DNA from: Phymatolithon calcareum
Lineage: Eukaryota; Rhodophyta; Florideophyceae; Hapalidiales
Length of the DNA: 64,000 nt
NCBI GenBank assembly: GCA_977006965.1
Contig: OZ345372.1
Span: 1,240,001 to 1,304,000 of the forward strand
Reading direction: 5' to 3'
The translations under genes and the position numbers were made by a program. Within the stretch, counting starts at the first letter, position 1; the number at the start of each line of letters is the position of its first letter. Of the stretch, positions 1-10,450 are shown piece after piece. The notes under the pieces were generated by a model. That model did not search any database. It was not told where the DNA came from and worked only from the letters and a program-made list of their open reading frames with translations.

Positions 1-34
1 AATTTCGAACCCTCATATCCAGCGTATTATATAA

Positions 35-825
35 ATGGGGATCACCCACACCATTTCAAGCCATAGAAGGGACAAAATGGCTTCCTCGTCTTCAAGGAAT
101 GTAAAGCACGACCTGGGGTTCCTTCTAAACAAAATTTCTGATAATGTATCAGGTACCATCAAAACTGCAGGGCTTCCAAACGCCATTGCTTCGCACGCCC
201 AAAGGAATCGACGAATTCACGCTCAGTATCCTGAGCAAAACACTGTGTCGCCAGGATATCCTGCTTTAAACGTGGATGCTGGCAATCCTCATCGACCCAC
301 TTGTTCCCAAAGGTACTTGACACTAAACTGAACACCTTAGATCTTTATAGATTTCGTTCCGATCTAGTCGTCACCGGCATTTCTGACCGCTGTGTCCCTT
401 CACTTCTGCGCAGACAGCCTCAGCAGAAGTCTTTGACATTTACATGTGAACTGTGCGGGAAAAGTTTCCATATGAAAAGTAAGTTACTTGCAATTTCAAG
501 TCCTATCAACAAATCGGAAACTGACTCGTAGGCACTATGCAGAATCTCTCGACTGTCATTCTCGGCGCATTCATCCAAAGGAGAGACCCCACAAATGCCC
601 TACGTGCCGAAAAGACTTTATTCAGAAGTCTCATCTGTCGACTCACACAAGGGTAGTAATGTCATAATTTTTCTTTCTGTAGTGACCATTGATGAGCAAT
701 TGACTAACTGGATTATGAATTCTTAGTTTGTGCATAACAAAGAGCGCCCGTACAAATGTGCTAAATGTGGCAAAGGATACTCTCGGGCAGACAGGAGAAA
801 AAGGCACCAGTCAAAGTGCACTTAG
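35..825 (+). CDS. C2H2 zinc-finger protein, spliced and possibly degenerate
   Basis: Three zinc-finger modules lie in order on the plus strand: CELCGKSF at about 448-470, CPTCRKDFIQKSHLSTH at about 597-650, and CAKCGKGY ending KRHQSKCT with stop at 823-825 (a C2HC finger). The linkers HPKERPHKC and HNKERPYKC are typical of tandem C2H2 fingers. Fingers 2 and 3 join cleanly if an intron runs from the GTAGTA after the THTR codons (near 653) to TTAG at about 726; the join is phase 0 and restores the His-x4-His spacing. An upstream intron of 313-350 would join the ORF starting at ATG 35 to the finger-1 frame. The junction inside finger 1 is unresolved: a perfect GTAAGT donor lies at 479, but the only in-phase acceptor gives a 22-nt intron and poor finger spacing. 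The gene is therefore either mis-modelled there or damaged. Likely a nuclear DNA-binding protein; target unknown. Confidence 0.55.
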
Positions 826-1203
826 TGTACTTGCACTTGATCTAAAATAAAAATCAACATGCAACCAGCATGAGCTACGTAAAGGATATGCTTCTTGTCT
901 TCCGCAACTTCAATACAACGTCATTCGCCTTCTTCGTTTATCTTACAATAATTGTATTATTGCTCATGTTCGTTCCCATCTTATAAATGAGAATTCTGCC
1001 CTCAGCTGGCCACATTCGCCCGGATCGAGCGACAACATAACGCCCACCTTCTTTGATCATCCATCATACTGTACCTCACTGTAAGCCGGATGTAGTTGAT
1101 TGTTTTTGTGCTAAAAGAGATATCGACGTGGTCAGGGCGCGTGAGGACGACGCATCCCAGTAGCGGAAACATCAGCGAGATTGCGGGGCGATTTTGGGAA
1201 GCG
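826..1203. other. Intergenic gap between zinc-finger gene and SND2 homologue
   Basis: AT-rich at 840-990. It should hold the promoter and 5' UTR of the gene starting at 1204. I see no other gene or repeat here. Confidence 0.5.
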
Positions 1204-1713
1204 ATGGCGCACTCGTCTGCAAAGAAGCTCGCAAAGGCGAATGCAGCGCGTTTGCGAACGCTGCAACTGGTCATCCTCTTCATCAACGTGCTATACGGCC
1301 TCGTACGCGGGGTGTTACTGCGCGGTACATTTCGAAACGCGCATGCCATTGCATGGGGTGTAATGACTGTTGTGTACACGCTCTCGTACGGATTTCTTCA
1401 TTCGTCTGCGCGACCAACGTTGGAAAATGGAAGAATTGTGGACGGCGGGGAGGACATAAGCTCTAGCGGGGTAATGGAGTATGTGCATGACCTTATCTAC
1501 ATCACTGTTCTCGTGCAGTTTGGTTGCATATTTTCCAATTTCGCACTCCTCGGATTCCTCGTTGTGCCCGTGTTCGCGTGCTATACTTTTCTTGCTGCGG
1601 GCTCGGCCGTCGCGCCGATGACAGAAGAACCGGACGCAAAACAGGCTGAGCTGGCGATGATGAGCAGGAAGGAGAGGCGAAAGCACGAGCGGGAAGCGAG
1701 AAAGATGCATTAG
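1204..1713 (+). CDS. SND2: TMEM208/SND2-family ER membrane protein
   Basis: A 169-aa protein starting MAHSSAKKLAKANAARLRTL. TMEM208/SND2 proteins act in the SRP-independent (SND) route that delivers membrane proteins to the ER. The family pattern is visible: a basic N-terminus with AKK and KANAARL, hydrophobic helices at about residues 18-38 and 45-65, the conserved stretch GVMEYVHDLIYITVLVQ at about 97-113, another hydrophobic segment at about 115-140, and a charged basic C-terminus (MSRKERRKHEREARKMH). The length matches the family's usual 170 or so residues. An upstream in-frame extension to 1096 exists, but it starts at a non-ATG codon and does not resemble the family, so ATG 1204 is chosen. 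Single exon. Confidence 0.85.
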   Translation: MAHSSAKKLAKANAARLRTLQLVILFINVLYGLVRGVLLRGTFRNAHAIAWGVMTVVYTLSYGFLHSSARPTLENGRIVDGGEDISSSGVMEYVHDLIYITVLVQFGCIFSNFALLGFLVVPVFACYTFLAAGSAVAPMTEEPDAKQAELAMMSRKERRKHEREARKMH

Positions 1714-2109
1714 ATTGCGCTGTTTTTATGACAGCTGTTTATTTCTGATTTTGATGGTTTGCTTGTACTATACTTTCCTTCGGGATGTCCGAGTTCCCAA
1801 CAGTGTATGGCTCTATGTCGAACCGCGGCAGGACGTGACTTGATGGTTACCTTGGGTCTCTCTGTTCGTTAACATTGCTTCGTTCGGCAAAAATCGTCCT
1901 GGCAAGTTACATAAGCACCTTGACCACGGTGCAAAAGCTTTGGCGTGTGCAGACGTAGCGCGTAGTAGTCTTAATTGAAAAAGCATGCTACCTTGCAATT
2001 TTCGACATCATAAATCTTCTCGCGTGGCGTTTGCGTCAATGAGTCAGAAGTCCATGACGCCTTTCACAGTATGCTTGTACGTTCTTCATAATGCGCTACT
2101 GTTCATAGA
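1714..2109. other. Intergenic, 3' flank of SND2 homologue
   Basis: Probable 3' UTR and spacer. No coding potential or repeat recognised. Confidence 0.4.
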
Positions 2110-2724
2110 AATAAACAGTCGCTATATCAGATAGCCCTCTGATGCCAAATCCAAGCGCCGAGTTGTCATCGGAGCAGAAGTTGGCAGACCCGCTGCCAAA
2201 CTTGTAATAACGGTAGCTTTACGAGTCATCCACATGCAGCCGCCAAGCCTGGCACCTATGAATATCTTTGCACAAATCATAGTGGCTAAGCACCACTCTC
2301 CAAAGGATATCACTTGTTCCTCTGAATGTCGCAGGCTCGTGATTCCCCTGCCTCAGTCTAACAATCCAGTACTCAGCGCTCGCTCAAGAATATGATATCG
2401 CAAGGAAGGTCGAATCCACAACTGCGACAGTTGGAAATCCAGTGCGCAACCGATAATACTTGCACAACTGCGATAAGCGAATTTCGGAACAGTTCCTCGA
2501 AAACTGCGAAATATCCACATGGTCTTTACAGTCCGGCCTCTCAGCATCAGAATGGGGGGAAATGCACCACGCTTGTGCCCTTGAAGTACCGATTCTTGCA
2601 CTTCGCGGTAGACTCTTTCACAAGTTTCCAAATATTGCAAGATATTTCTCGTGCCTATGCGACAGGGTCGAAGCGGATATGTATGAACGCATCCTGAATC
2701 CGTCTGTCGTTCTCGCACTTGCAC
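2110..2724 (-). pseudogene. Sulfotransferase pseudogene, C-terminal part
   Basis: The minus strand is a diverged copy of the intact sulfotransferase at 8575-9660. Matching blocks are TRNILQYLETCERVYRE against TRIIWQYRENLFKKTVGEY, LRQGNHEP against LKQENHSP, and HYDLCKDIHRCQAWRLHVDDS against NWDDLCKNFYGCHAWRWQMDDP. An in-frame TAA follows VDDS at about 2217-2219, and the reading frame changes several times, so it cannot encode a full enzyme. The copy is cut at 2724 by the LINE insertion and resumes at 3788. Confidence 0.75.
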
Positions 2725-2736
2725 CATGCTTAGATT

Positions 2737-3538
2737 CGAGCGCATCCGGAACGCCAAGATCGCTGTGTATCAGTTAAGACCCCTTGGTGTCTCCAGGCGC
2801 GGTATTAACGCGCTTAAAGCTATCAAGGTATACAAGGCACTGATACAGCCAAGATGGGAGTATGCCATGCATCTAACACCTTGGACGCCGAGAATCCAGA
2901 CAGCTATTGAAGAGGTAGAGAGGACCTTTTTCTCTCAAGTCCTTGGACCAATCGCGAAAAACCGGTCTGCAAGACTTCGTCTTCTCTGTCGCATCCAAGC
3001 AGCTGAAGACAGGAGAATGGTTTTAGCGCTCAAAATGCTCGTGAGAGCCAAGACAAAAAAAGAGAGCCTACTGGCCGTCCCAAAGGATTGCAGAGACGTG
3101 GATGAATTGAAATGGGTGTGTCGGGACATGGCAGCAATGCTAAGGCATGAGCAGTTCGAGAAGGCCTTGGAGTATCTTAAGCAAGGAATGTCGGCAGGAT
3201 CCCTGAAAGCATCACTCTTCAATGATGAAGGGGAGTCTTTGGAATCAAGCAGAAAGAGGAAGATACCGTACGATATAGTCGGAGCAATTCCAGTGATTTT
3301 AAGGCTTCCGAAAGTACGTCATCGTCAATTGGCGGTGAAGTGGGCGTTTGGGAGATTTCCCCCACTGAGCACGACACTACTAGAAGACAAATTTGGCGAA
3401 ATCATATCAAGGCTATTGCACACGGTTGAAACGTCTTTGGCGAGATACCAGCTGACCGGAGAAGAGACCAAGAAGACCGAAGAAGCACTGGACCAGCTAC
3501 TCTTCTTTACCAGTGCCTTTTACGAGGACATGGAATAG
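2737..3538 (+). pseudogene. LINE polyprotein C-terminal fragment (thumb/post-RT region)
   Basis: About 267 codons remain open to a TAG at 3536-3538. The stretch VYKALIQPRWEYAMHLTP is the conserved block after the RT palm in LINE proteins and matches FKSLIIPKWEYALHVTP in the copy at 5623-7035. Catalytic RT motifs are absent because of 5' truncation. The first in-frame ATG (2726) lies in the duplicated target site, so it is not a natural start. Absence of internal stops suggests a fairly young insertion. Confidence 0.8.
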
Positions 3539-3775
3539 AAAAACAAAGGATAAGAATTGCGAGCTCGAATCGCCGCTGAGCGCATAGAGGACTCTAAGCT
3601 TTTCCCACATCCGTCCGATGTGGGTTTTTGCAGCTAGAGCCACGATATACAAGATTGCGGAAGAAGCATATATGAATGTTATACTATGCTACAAGGCTGT
3701 AGCAACTGAAACGCATCTCCCTTACAGTCTAAAGAGTGTTACTGAGAGCGTTTAATAAATACTACTAAAAAAAAA
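2737..3775 (+). mobile_element. 5'-truncated LINE (non-LTR retrotransposon) with poly-A and 12-bp TSD
   Basis: The insert is flanked by a perfect 12-bp direct repeat, CATGCTTAGATT, at 2725-2736 and 3776-3787. It ends in a run of A residues (about 3767-3775) preceded by AATAAATAC. This is the signature of target-primed reverse transcription. Only the C-terminal part of the RT polyprotein remains. The 3' UTR holds a hairpin (CCCACATC at 3604-3611, GATGTGGG at 3617-3624). It sits inside the sulfotransferase pseudogene. Confidence 0.85.
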
Positions 3776-3787
3776 CATGCTTAGATT

Positions 3788-4010
3788 ACGCCCGTGTCGA
3801 ATTATGCTCACACCCGGAAGTTATCGGTTTGCTTGAAGCTTCCAAAGGAAATTGAACGTGTGCAAATAGCTGTGAATAATTGCCCATGTGCCTCTGTGTG
3901 CTTGAACACTATATGGAAAGTGAGTGCTCCTTTAACAGACGAGGGAGTTCTGCAATCGATGCTCCTGCGGATGGGGCGCCGTGCGATCGAGGGAATTGTG
4001 AACGAATGAG
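3788..4010 (-). pseudogene. Sulfotransferase pseudogene, N-terminal part
   Basis: Continuation of the pseudogene beyond the LINE. In the minus strand, GAPSAGASIAELPRLLKEHS (about 3910-3970) aligns with the PAPS-binding region GHSGSSAIISELAAHSEVYF of the intact gene, and TRSISFGSFKQTDNFRV aligns loosely with TRAFFERGTQAGKTPGFKL. A stop follows LLKEHSLSI and frames shift. Similarity is weaker than in the C-terminal part; the assignment rests partly on the LINE target duplication joining the two halves. Confidence 0.5.
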
Positions 4011-5609
4011 AGAGCTGCGACTTCAATTCCGTTCAACGGGAGGAGACACTTCTAGAGAAACGCTTTGTTTTTGAGCAGGTCAGGGCACTCCCCTTTCCTT
4101 AGGGCTCGCTCCGGAGAGTGAGCGCGGGACCCAAGGACTCTCCACGATGTAATGGCGATGCTATCCTGGATGACCCTTCGCCGCGAGCAGGCTAACCTGA
4201 ATTACTACGTCCTTCTGGGATTCCCAGTACGTTTCAGTGTACAGTAGAAGGGCATGTCGACTACATCGTCCGTACCATTACGGTTTGGCAGTTGAGCTTT
4301 TGATGTTTCACAACTAAAAAGTTGGTTTCGACGAAATTCGCCGGTCGATAAGCAAGTTCCGTGCCGATGACTGTCGTATCGTTAATTGCTAAGACCTCTT
4401 GCCTGGACATCTTAGGTTGGTAGATTAGTCCACTCAAAAGGGTTTGTTCCAACGTAGGGTACAATGTGAGGCACTTGTTTTAGCCGAAGTCTCCGGTGGG
4501 TGCCCTATCCTGAATTCTCTGTCGTGGAAAAAGGGCGGAGCACCAGGTGCATCCGGCGCAGCGGGCGCGGCAGGGACGGCAGGTTGGTACATCAGCACTG
4601 ATTGCGACCAGACGTGATGGTTCACAATTGCGTGACCATTGCGAGCACTGCAGTCGATATGGCCTCCGGCAATTTTCGCCCGACGCGCCCCGCGCTGCAA
4701 TGCCGTTTCGAACGTTGAGGGCCGTGTCGGTGCAAAAATATTCAGTAGGTACAGTATTGTACAGAATGATTGCCGGCGAGCGGAACGTTCAGGTCGCAGC
4801 GAACGAGGACGCGCTTGCTGTGCGTGTTGCCGGCTGCAGGTTCAGGTGTACCAAAACGCCACAAGAGGAAACGGCACCCTTGCTTGCACAGGCTGCTATT
4901 TGACATGCTCGAGGCGTTAAAGCGATGCCAAATTCACTCAGCACCTCGCCGGCGGTAATGCATAAATTTCATCCGGTTTGTGTCTGCAGCGCCTTCATCG
5001 AGAGTAAAAGTATAGTTATTCTCTTTTTGAATAAGTGAGGATCGGCTACCCATCAAGAAGGAAGATGAACTTCTGATATTTATCCCTTCGATCGATTGCC
5101 ACATTACTCTGAACGCTGTTGCCGGAGTCGGTTTCTTCTCTGTACTTGAAGAGAAAGAAGGCGAGAGAGAAGCTATTTTTGATGCCGCGTTGGCAGCGGG
5201 CAATGTGTAGTCCATGCGTATTCGATATAAATCTATATTGTTTTTTCAATATAGAGCTGTTGAGTCCAGGCTGACTAGCAGGTGGCAGAGAAGGCATTCG
5301 AGAAACGATAAGTTTCTCCACCAAACTCCAAGTTGCCCAACGTCAGAATCACTCTTTGATGACGTACCTGGACGAGACGTGAAAGCCACAGTCTTAGACC
5401 CTCGAATCGCTGCTAGCCCCATTACGGGAAAAGGCAAAATTAATGAATGAAAAGAGCTTCTGATGTATCGTGAAGGGCCTAATGCGGTAGTGCACAGCAG
5501 TGCTCAGGCATAACATGAACATCCTCATCATGCACGGTCATCTTCATAATTCGCACTAGTGGCACGAATTTGAAATATGAGGATAATCACCAGCTGACAA
5601 TGTTGGCAA
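4011..5609. other. Gap of about 1.6 kb, no gene recognised
   Basis: Several short open frames on both strands, including an Ala/Pro-rich minus frame at 4434-4700, but none resembles a known family and none has supporting context. It may hold decayed coding sequence. Confidence 0.35.
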
Positions 5610-5622
5610 CCGAACGTTGTGC

Positions 5623-6960
5623 CTATCCGCGGCATACGATAGTGTGCCCAGGGATATCCTCATGAAGAGGCTGACGGAGAAACTTCCTCAAGAGATAGCA
5701 GGGATGGTTGCGTACCTGTTAAAACCATCGTGGGTCACATCAGCTGGAGACGAGACAGAAACGTGGTGTATCATCGACCGAGGAGTACCTCAAGGTTCCC
5801 CGCTTAGTCCATGCCTATACAATATATTCATGGACACATTCGCAGAAGCCGTCTCCAAGACAGACAGGAACGTTTCAGAAAGCCCTGTGCAATTGTTCGC
5901 AGATGATGTTCAGCTTCAAGCGAAGACAGGACGAGGAATGCAGAAACTTCTTGATATAGCGACCAGTTGGGCAAGCGAAAATGGCATGAAATGGAACACA
6001 AAACCAGGAAAAAGCGAAGTTCTTAAGTACAAAGGACTTCAGAAGCACACGTTTTACTTGGCGGGACGAGAACTATATCAAGCCTGGAGACTCTCGTACC
6101 TTGGGGTAAGCATGAATAACAAGGGTGTTACGGATGACACGGCCATAGCAAGAGTTCGAAATGCTGCAGGATGCATACATAAGCTTCGGGAGCTTGGAGT
6201 GAATGTTCGAGGATTCAAACCGGAGACATGCATCAGGATCTTTAAGTCGCTAATTATCCCGAAATGGGAGTATGCGTTACACGTTACTCCAATGACAAAT
6301 CGATTGCTCTCGGCAATCGAGTCGGCAGAGGGCTTGTTCTACAAGAATGTTTTCGGAAAGTATGCCGAACACCGCCGGGACCGAATGCGAGTTCTGTGCC
6401 GACTGGGACCACCAAAGATGAGGAGACGTCATCAAGCAGAAAGGTTTGCATTAAGCCTGGTAAGGCACAAAAAGCGCCTTGAAGAAACAGAAGAGTACGT
6501 TGGAAGAGATGAGGACGTAAAGGAAGCAATGAAGGATATTGAATATCTCAAGATGTATGAAGACTTGCGACAAGCCCTTCAGAAAGCCCAGGAGGGATCT
6601 GTCACGAAGAAGAGGAGGAGAGAAGAAACAATTAAGGTATGGGAAAAGGAAGAAGAAGGCAGGTCAATGAAGATTCCTATTGAAGGCAAGCTACCAGGGA
6701 TCCTTTACATAGGAGAAAGAACAACACGTTTAAGGTGCCTAAGGTTGACATTCAACCGAGCACCCCTTTGGAGGAAATCAGTGTTGGGTGCGTACTGTGG
6801 GATTACCGCGGTGGTCGAACTAGTCGCCTTACAACGTACTCTAGCGTCATCGAAGATGAGTACAGAAATTGATTTTGAGTGCAAGAGACTTACCGGAGCT
6901 CTTGTTGGGAGAGAATTACGAATCAAGAATGTTTTGAGCAGCCAGATGACTATAGCGTAG
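5623..6960 (+). pseudogene. LINE reverse transcriptase fragment
   Basis: An uninterrupted reading frame of about 445 codons, beginning within the element at LSAAYDSVPRD (RT motif A with catalytic Asp). It contains RGVPQGSPLSPCLYNIFMD (the substrate-binding block), LFADDVQLQ (catalytic DD), and the downstream block FKSLIIPKWEYALHVTP. The endonuclease and N-terminal RT parts are missing through 5' truncation. The frame stays open to TAG 6958-6960, so this copy is relatively young though unable to move by itself. Confidence 0.85.
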
Positions 6961-7035
6961 AGATTATGCAAGAGCTGCCCCGTTACTCCAAGGTGAGGCT
7001 TTGGGAGCTCTCAATAATAAAATCATCAAATATCC
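5623..7035 (+). mobile_element. 5'-truncated LINE with 13-bp TSD
   Basis: Flanked by the perfect 13-bp direct repeat CCGAACGTTGTGC at 5610-5622 and 7036-7048. The 3' end is A/T-rich (AATAATAAAATCATCAAATAT) rather than a pure poly-A. The body encodes RT motifs of the same LINE clade as the copy at 2737-3775. Confidence 0.85.
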
Positions 7036-7048
7036 CGAACGTTGTGCA

Positions 7049-8051
7049 GGGGAACAAACAGTGACAGTCTGCAGGCACACGCCAAGGCATATATCAGAGG
7101 CCCATCCATGAACGTTTCATCGCGCCCTGTAGCATTAGTCATCGTGGATCAACAAGAATATTGCCCATGAATTCTGAGCAGACGAACAGCTCGTCTGCCA
7201 AGAGTTAGACACCGAGTACACTTTCAGTCAGGATCTGGTCCTATTGTCCCAGATCATTTGGATACTTAATATGCGGTGCGAAGATGCATACTCAAGAGGC
7301 ATTAACAATAGCTTGAAGCAGGTAGTCGGGCGAGATATTGAAGATATGCGTGAGGGACTCGTGGTAGAGTTGACGTTTGAAAGTCAAGTATTTGGGTACC
7401 AACACATATGATAGACTATCGGAATTGTGACTTCGATGACGAGGTTTGCAGGGCTCTGATATAGCGCGAATACGAATCACTCCTCGGTCCAAAAATACTT
7501 ACAAGCCTATATCTGAGTTCTTATCTTCGCCGTGGAGTTATCCAACCACTAACATGAATCCTGGAAGCCAAGCTTGCTGTGCACAAAAGTTTCTCAAAGT
7601 GCGAGAAAAAATCTCCACCGTTTCTACTTCTCCGGCGACTAAATTTTCAATTCACTACTGGACAATTTCTGTCACAGACCTGACGCTTCGGCACTTTTGG
7701 GCTAACGTCTTCATGTCCAAGAAGCTCCCCGTGGCTCTGTCGATGTGGCTATCGGTACCAGATGTTGACCACAGTAGCTCCAATGCAACTTCTTATTACT
7801 AGCGATATTTCGCGGGGGTGTTGGAATTGTTTGCAAAGGTTAAGCATATTTCATCTAAAGAAAAACCCAATGCAATCACTTGTGCTTCGATGCCATCGCA
7901 ACTAAAGTCCCTTACTGAAGTTGGAATGAGAAGCAGAAAAGAGCACCGAAGGCTCGTCCGGAAGGTGAGATAGATGTCCTTTCCGCAATAATGAAAGAAA
8001 GATGTCCTGCTCTGCAGTAAATGCTGTTGACCAAAATTAAAAATAAATTGA
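7049..8051. other. Gap between LINE fragment and sulfotransferase region
   Basis: Short minus-strand frames around 7292-7800 look like a decayed coding region (several read through with isolated stops), but I cannot assign a family. Confidence 0.3.
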
Positions 8052-8492
8052 TTAGCGATGCTGTGTTCTTTTAGTTACTACTTTCAGGTTAGCATACTTG
8101 CTAAGAGGATATGACGGGAACAGACCTTGCGCGGCATGGCTTTCCTTAATCACTGATGTCTCGTTTTGGCTGATAGGGGGATTCTGCCATCCGTAATTCA
8201 CAAATACGGTGCCAGATTTCCTTCCGGAATGGATTCCCGTCATACTTTCTTGGAAGACGGGCCCTTTTTGTAATAGCATTGACCATTCAGGAGGACATTG
8301 TACGTGTCCTCTTGTTGCTAAGACGTAGAGTGTAGACAAGACATACAGCTGATGTCGAATATTGTTCTGTTTGTAATGTGTTCCTAGTACGTGTTGAGTA
8401 ATTGTCGTATCGAGGTCGCCAAGGCTATGCTGGGCCACAATTTCTACAGCTGTAAGCTTCATCTCCAGACGCATCAAGCCGTCTTGAATCAT
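8052..8492 (-). CDS. Hypothetical 146-aa ORF
   Basis: An open frame on the minus strand just downstream of the sulfotransferase gene. It has no signal peptide, membrane segment or motif that I recognise. It could be a small gene, a 3' exon relic or chance; codon context gives no clear answer. Confidence 0.2.
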   Translation of the reverse strand: MIQDGLMRLEMKLTAVEIVAQHSLGDLDTTITQHVLGTHYKQNNIRHQLYVLSTLYVLATRGHVQCPPEWSMLLQKGPVFQESMTGIHSGRKSGTVFVNYGWQNPPISQNETSVIKESHAAQGLFPSYPLSKYANLKVVTKRTQHR

Positions 8493-8574
8493 CTGGTCGT
8501 CGACGTTCTGCTTGTATGTTCTTTCGCATCGTTACTGTACATAAAAATAAGAAAAAGGAAACATGAGCTCACCC

Positions 8575-9660
8575 TCAAGGAGCAGAGTAATCAACGGAGC
8601 AGAACTTGACAGGCCCGCTGTTAAACTTGCAATGGCAGTTATTACGGGGGTCATCCATTTGCCACCGCCAAGCATGACATCCATAAAAGTTCTTGCACAA
8701 ATCATCCCAATTAAGCACTGCATTGCAAAGATTATCCCTTGTTGCCTTGTGCCTCAACGGGCTGTGATTCTCTTGTTTCAGTCCGAGGAAGCGCTGCAAG
8801 CGCGACATACTCATCTCGCGCTCATAAAGATAGTCTTCGTACGGAAGGGCGTGCACACAATTACGACCATCGACTATGCGGTGCACGGCCGACGAGATCT
8901 CCACATCTGATTTCACGGAATCTCGGAGGAGTTCGTGGAAATATCGTAAGTTATCAACACGGAACTGACAACCAACGCCAATTTTGCATCGCTCACCCTT
9001 CGACATTCGCTTCCGAAGACCTTCCACTACGCTCGAGTCGTTAAGGTAACGGTATGTGTACTCCCCGACGGTCTTCTTGAACAGGTTCTCACGATATTGC
9101 CAAATAATGCGCGTATCAAATTCACGTGCCAGTGCCGCCCATGCGGCAGGATCATTGTGGATATGTGTCGGACGCAACTTGAAGCCGGGTGTCTTACCAG
9201 CTTGAGTCCCTCGTTCGAAAAAGGCACGTGTCCATTGCAGAGCCAGGGTGGTGTTATGCTCGTATTGAAAATGATCGACTGGTTCGCCGTCCTCGAAGTA
9301 GACCTCAGAATGCGCGGCGAGTTCGGAGATGATTGCCGACGACCCACTGTGCCCCATGAATACCATGAGGAAAGTGCGTGCCCGTTTGCCAGAAGTAGCA
9401 CATTCTGGAATCGGTGGTGCTGTGGGGATTGGGCGTGATGCAACTGGGGCGACGTAGGAAGCCGCGGAAGGTGGAGCAGGTCGAACGGCCTGACCAAGCG
9501 GGGCGAGAAGAGGGCGAAGGGCAAGCGAAGGTGGAGGACAGTCCCGCGAACGCAGTCCCTCTAGCGAGAGCAGGGCATAGAGAACAAGGGCAGGGACAAG
9601 GACCGCAAGAAGACGGCAACGCTCCTCAGGTCGACTACGCAGGAGTTGAAAGGCTCCCAT
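8575..9660 (-). CDS. Golgi type II carbohydrate sulfotransferase
   Basis: A 361-aa protein from ATG 9660. It has a short basic cytosolic tail, a signal anchor at about residues 17-33 (LLAVLVPALVLYALLSL), a Pro-rich stem at about 40-90, then a sulfotransferase domain. The P-loop-like PAPS-binding motif is FMGHSGSSAI (about 101-110), and a conserved late motif is HALPYEDYL. Cysteine-rich C-terminus. Such enzymes move sulfate from PAPS to sugar hydroxyls in the Golgi lumen; in red algae a role in sulfated galactan (carrageenan/agar) synthesis is the natural inference, but the acceptor cannot be read from sequence. A broken paralogue lies 5-6 kb away. Single exon; GC-rich N-terminal half. Confidence 0.8.
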   Translation of the reverse strand: MGAFQLLRSRPEERCRLLAVLVPALVLYALLSLEGLRSRDCPPPSLALRPLLAPLGQAVRPAPPSAASYVAPVASRPIPTAPPIPECATSGKRARTFLMVFMGHSGSSAIISELAAHSEVYFEDGEPVDHFQYEHNTTLALQWTRAFFERGTQAGKTPGFKLRPTHIHNDPAAWAALAREFDTRIIWQYRENLFKKTVGEYTYRYLNDSSVVEGLRKRMSKGERCKIGVGCQFRVDNLRYFHELLRDSVKSDVEISSAVHRIVDGRNCVHALPYEDYLYEREMSMSRLQRFLGLKQENHSPLRHKATRDNLCNAVLNWDDLCKNFYGCHAWRWQMDDPRNNCHCKFNSGPVKFCSVDYSAP

Positions 9661-10450
9661 TGCGAATCACGCACTGTAAAAGCGATGAACAGGCGAGAAA
9701 CGGCGGACCGAGCCGATGAGGATGCACTCCTCGGATAGAAAGTGAATGCACTGCCTAAAAGCGGATAATTGGACAGAGCGATGTAGCTGATATGGAGAGA
9801 CCCGGACAAAGTCAGTGCAGCACAGATACCAGAAAACAGACCGAGACAGTCAGAGAGATAGCACACGAGAATTATACACAGCAAGCACGTGCGAGACAGG
9901 GATAAGAGTATTGCACAAATGGGCAATCGTGTGTTTATGCGATGGGTGTGAGGACTGGCGTTGGGACGATTTATGGAGCGCCATTGAAAAAGAGCGTAAG
10001 CGACATGGCTAGTGAGCGATCGCCGCGGACGCAGCTGTCACCGCGGAAGTTGCCGTTTGCGGGCCAGTGCGGGTGCGCGCTGAAATCGCTGACACACTCG
10101 GCCGAGAAACCGAAGTTCTCCACGGGCCAAGCGAGACAGCCTGTTGTCAGGCGTTGACTGTCTGTCCTATTGTGTGTGTGGGCGGAGATTGCACTTCCCT
10201 CGTGTATGAGCAGTCTGGCTCTCGTCTGAGGCGCCACGCAGCCGATACGAAGAAGGTTCCGAAATGCTTCTTCGGGTTGCATGTTCAACGGGCCGCACGC
10301 GAGCAAAAGCAGTCGCCAGGCTCACTTTTCTCATCGGCTTACACAGGCGAGCGCTCGCTCCGCCGCGTGGAGGCGCGGGAGCGCGAGTCGGGATCGCGCA
10401 CTCAAATAGGGCCAGCGGGACGCGAGGGAGCGATGCTGTGTGCGCGAACG
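9661..10450. other. Upstream region of the sulfotransferase gene
   Basis: GC-rich spacer of about 0.8 kb between two minus-strand genes. It should include the sulfotransferase promoter. Plus-strand frames at 10067-10524 look like chance openings in GC-rich DNA. Confidence 0.4.

Noticed and set aside
1096-1203. N-terminal extension of the SND2 homologue
   Set aside because: Starts at a non-ATG codon and adds residues unlike the family.
2460-2777. 105-aa plus-strand ORF
   Set aside because: Opposite strand of the sulfotransferase pseudogene.
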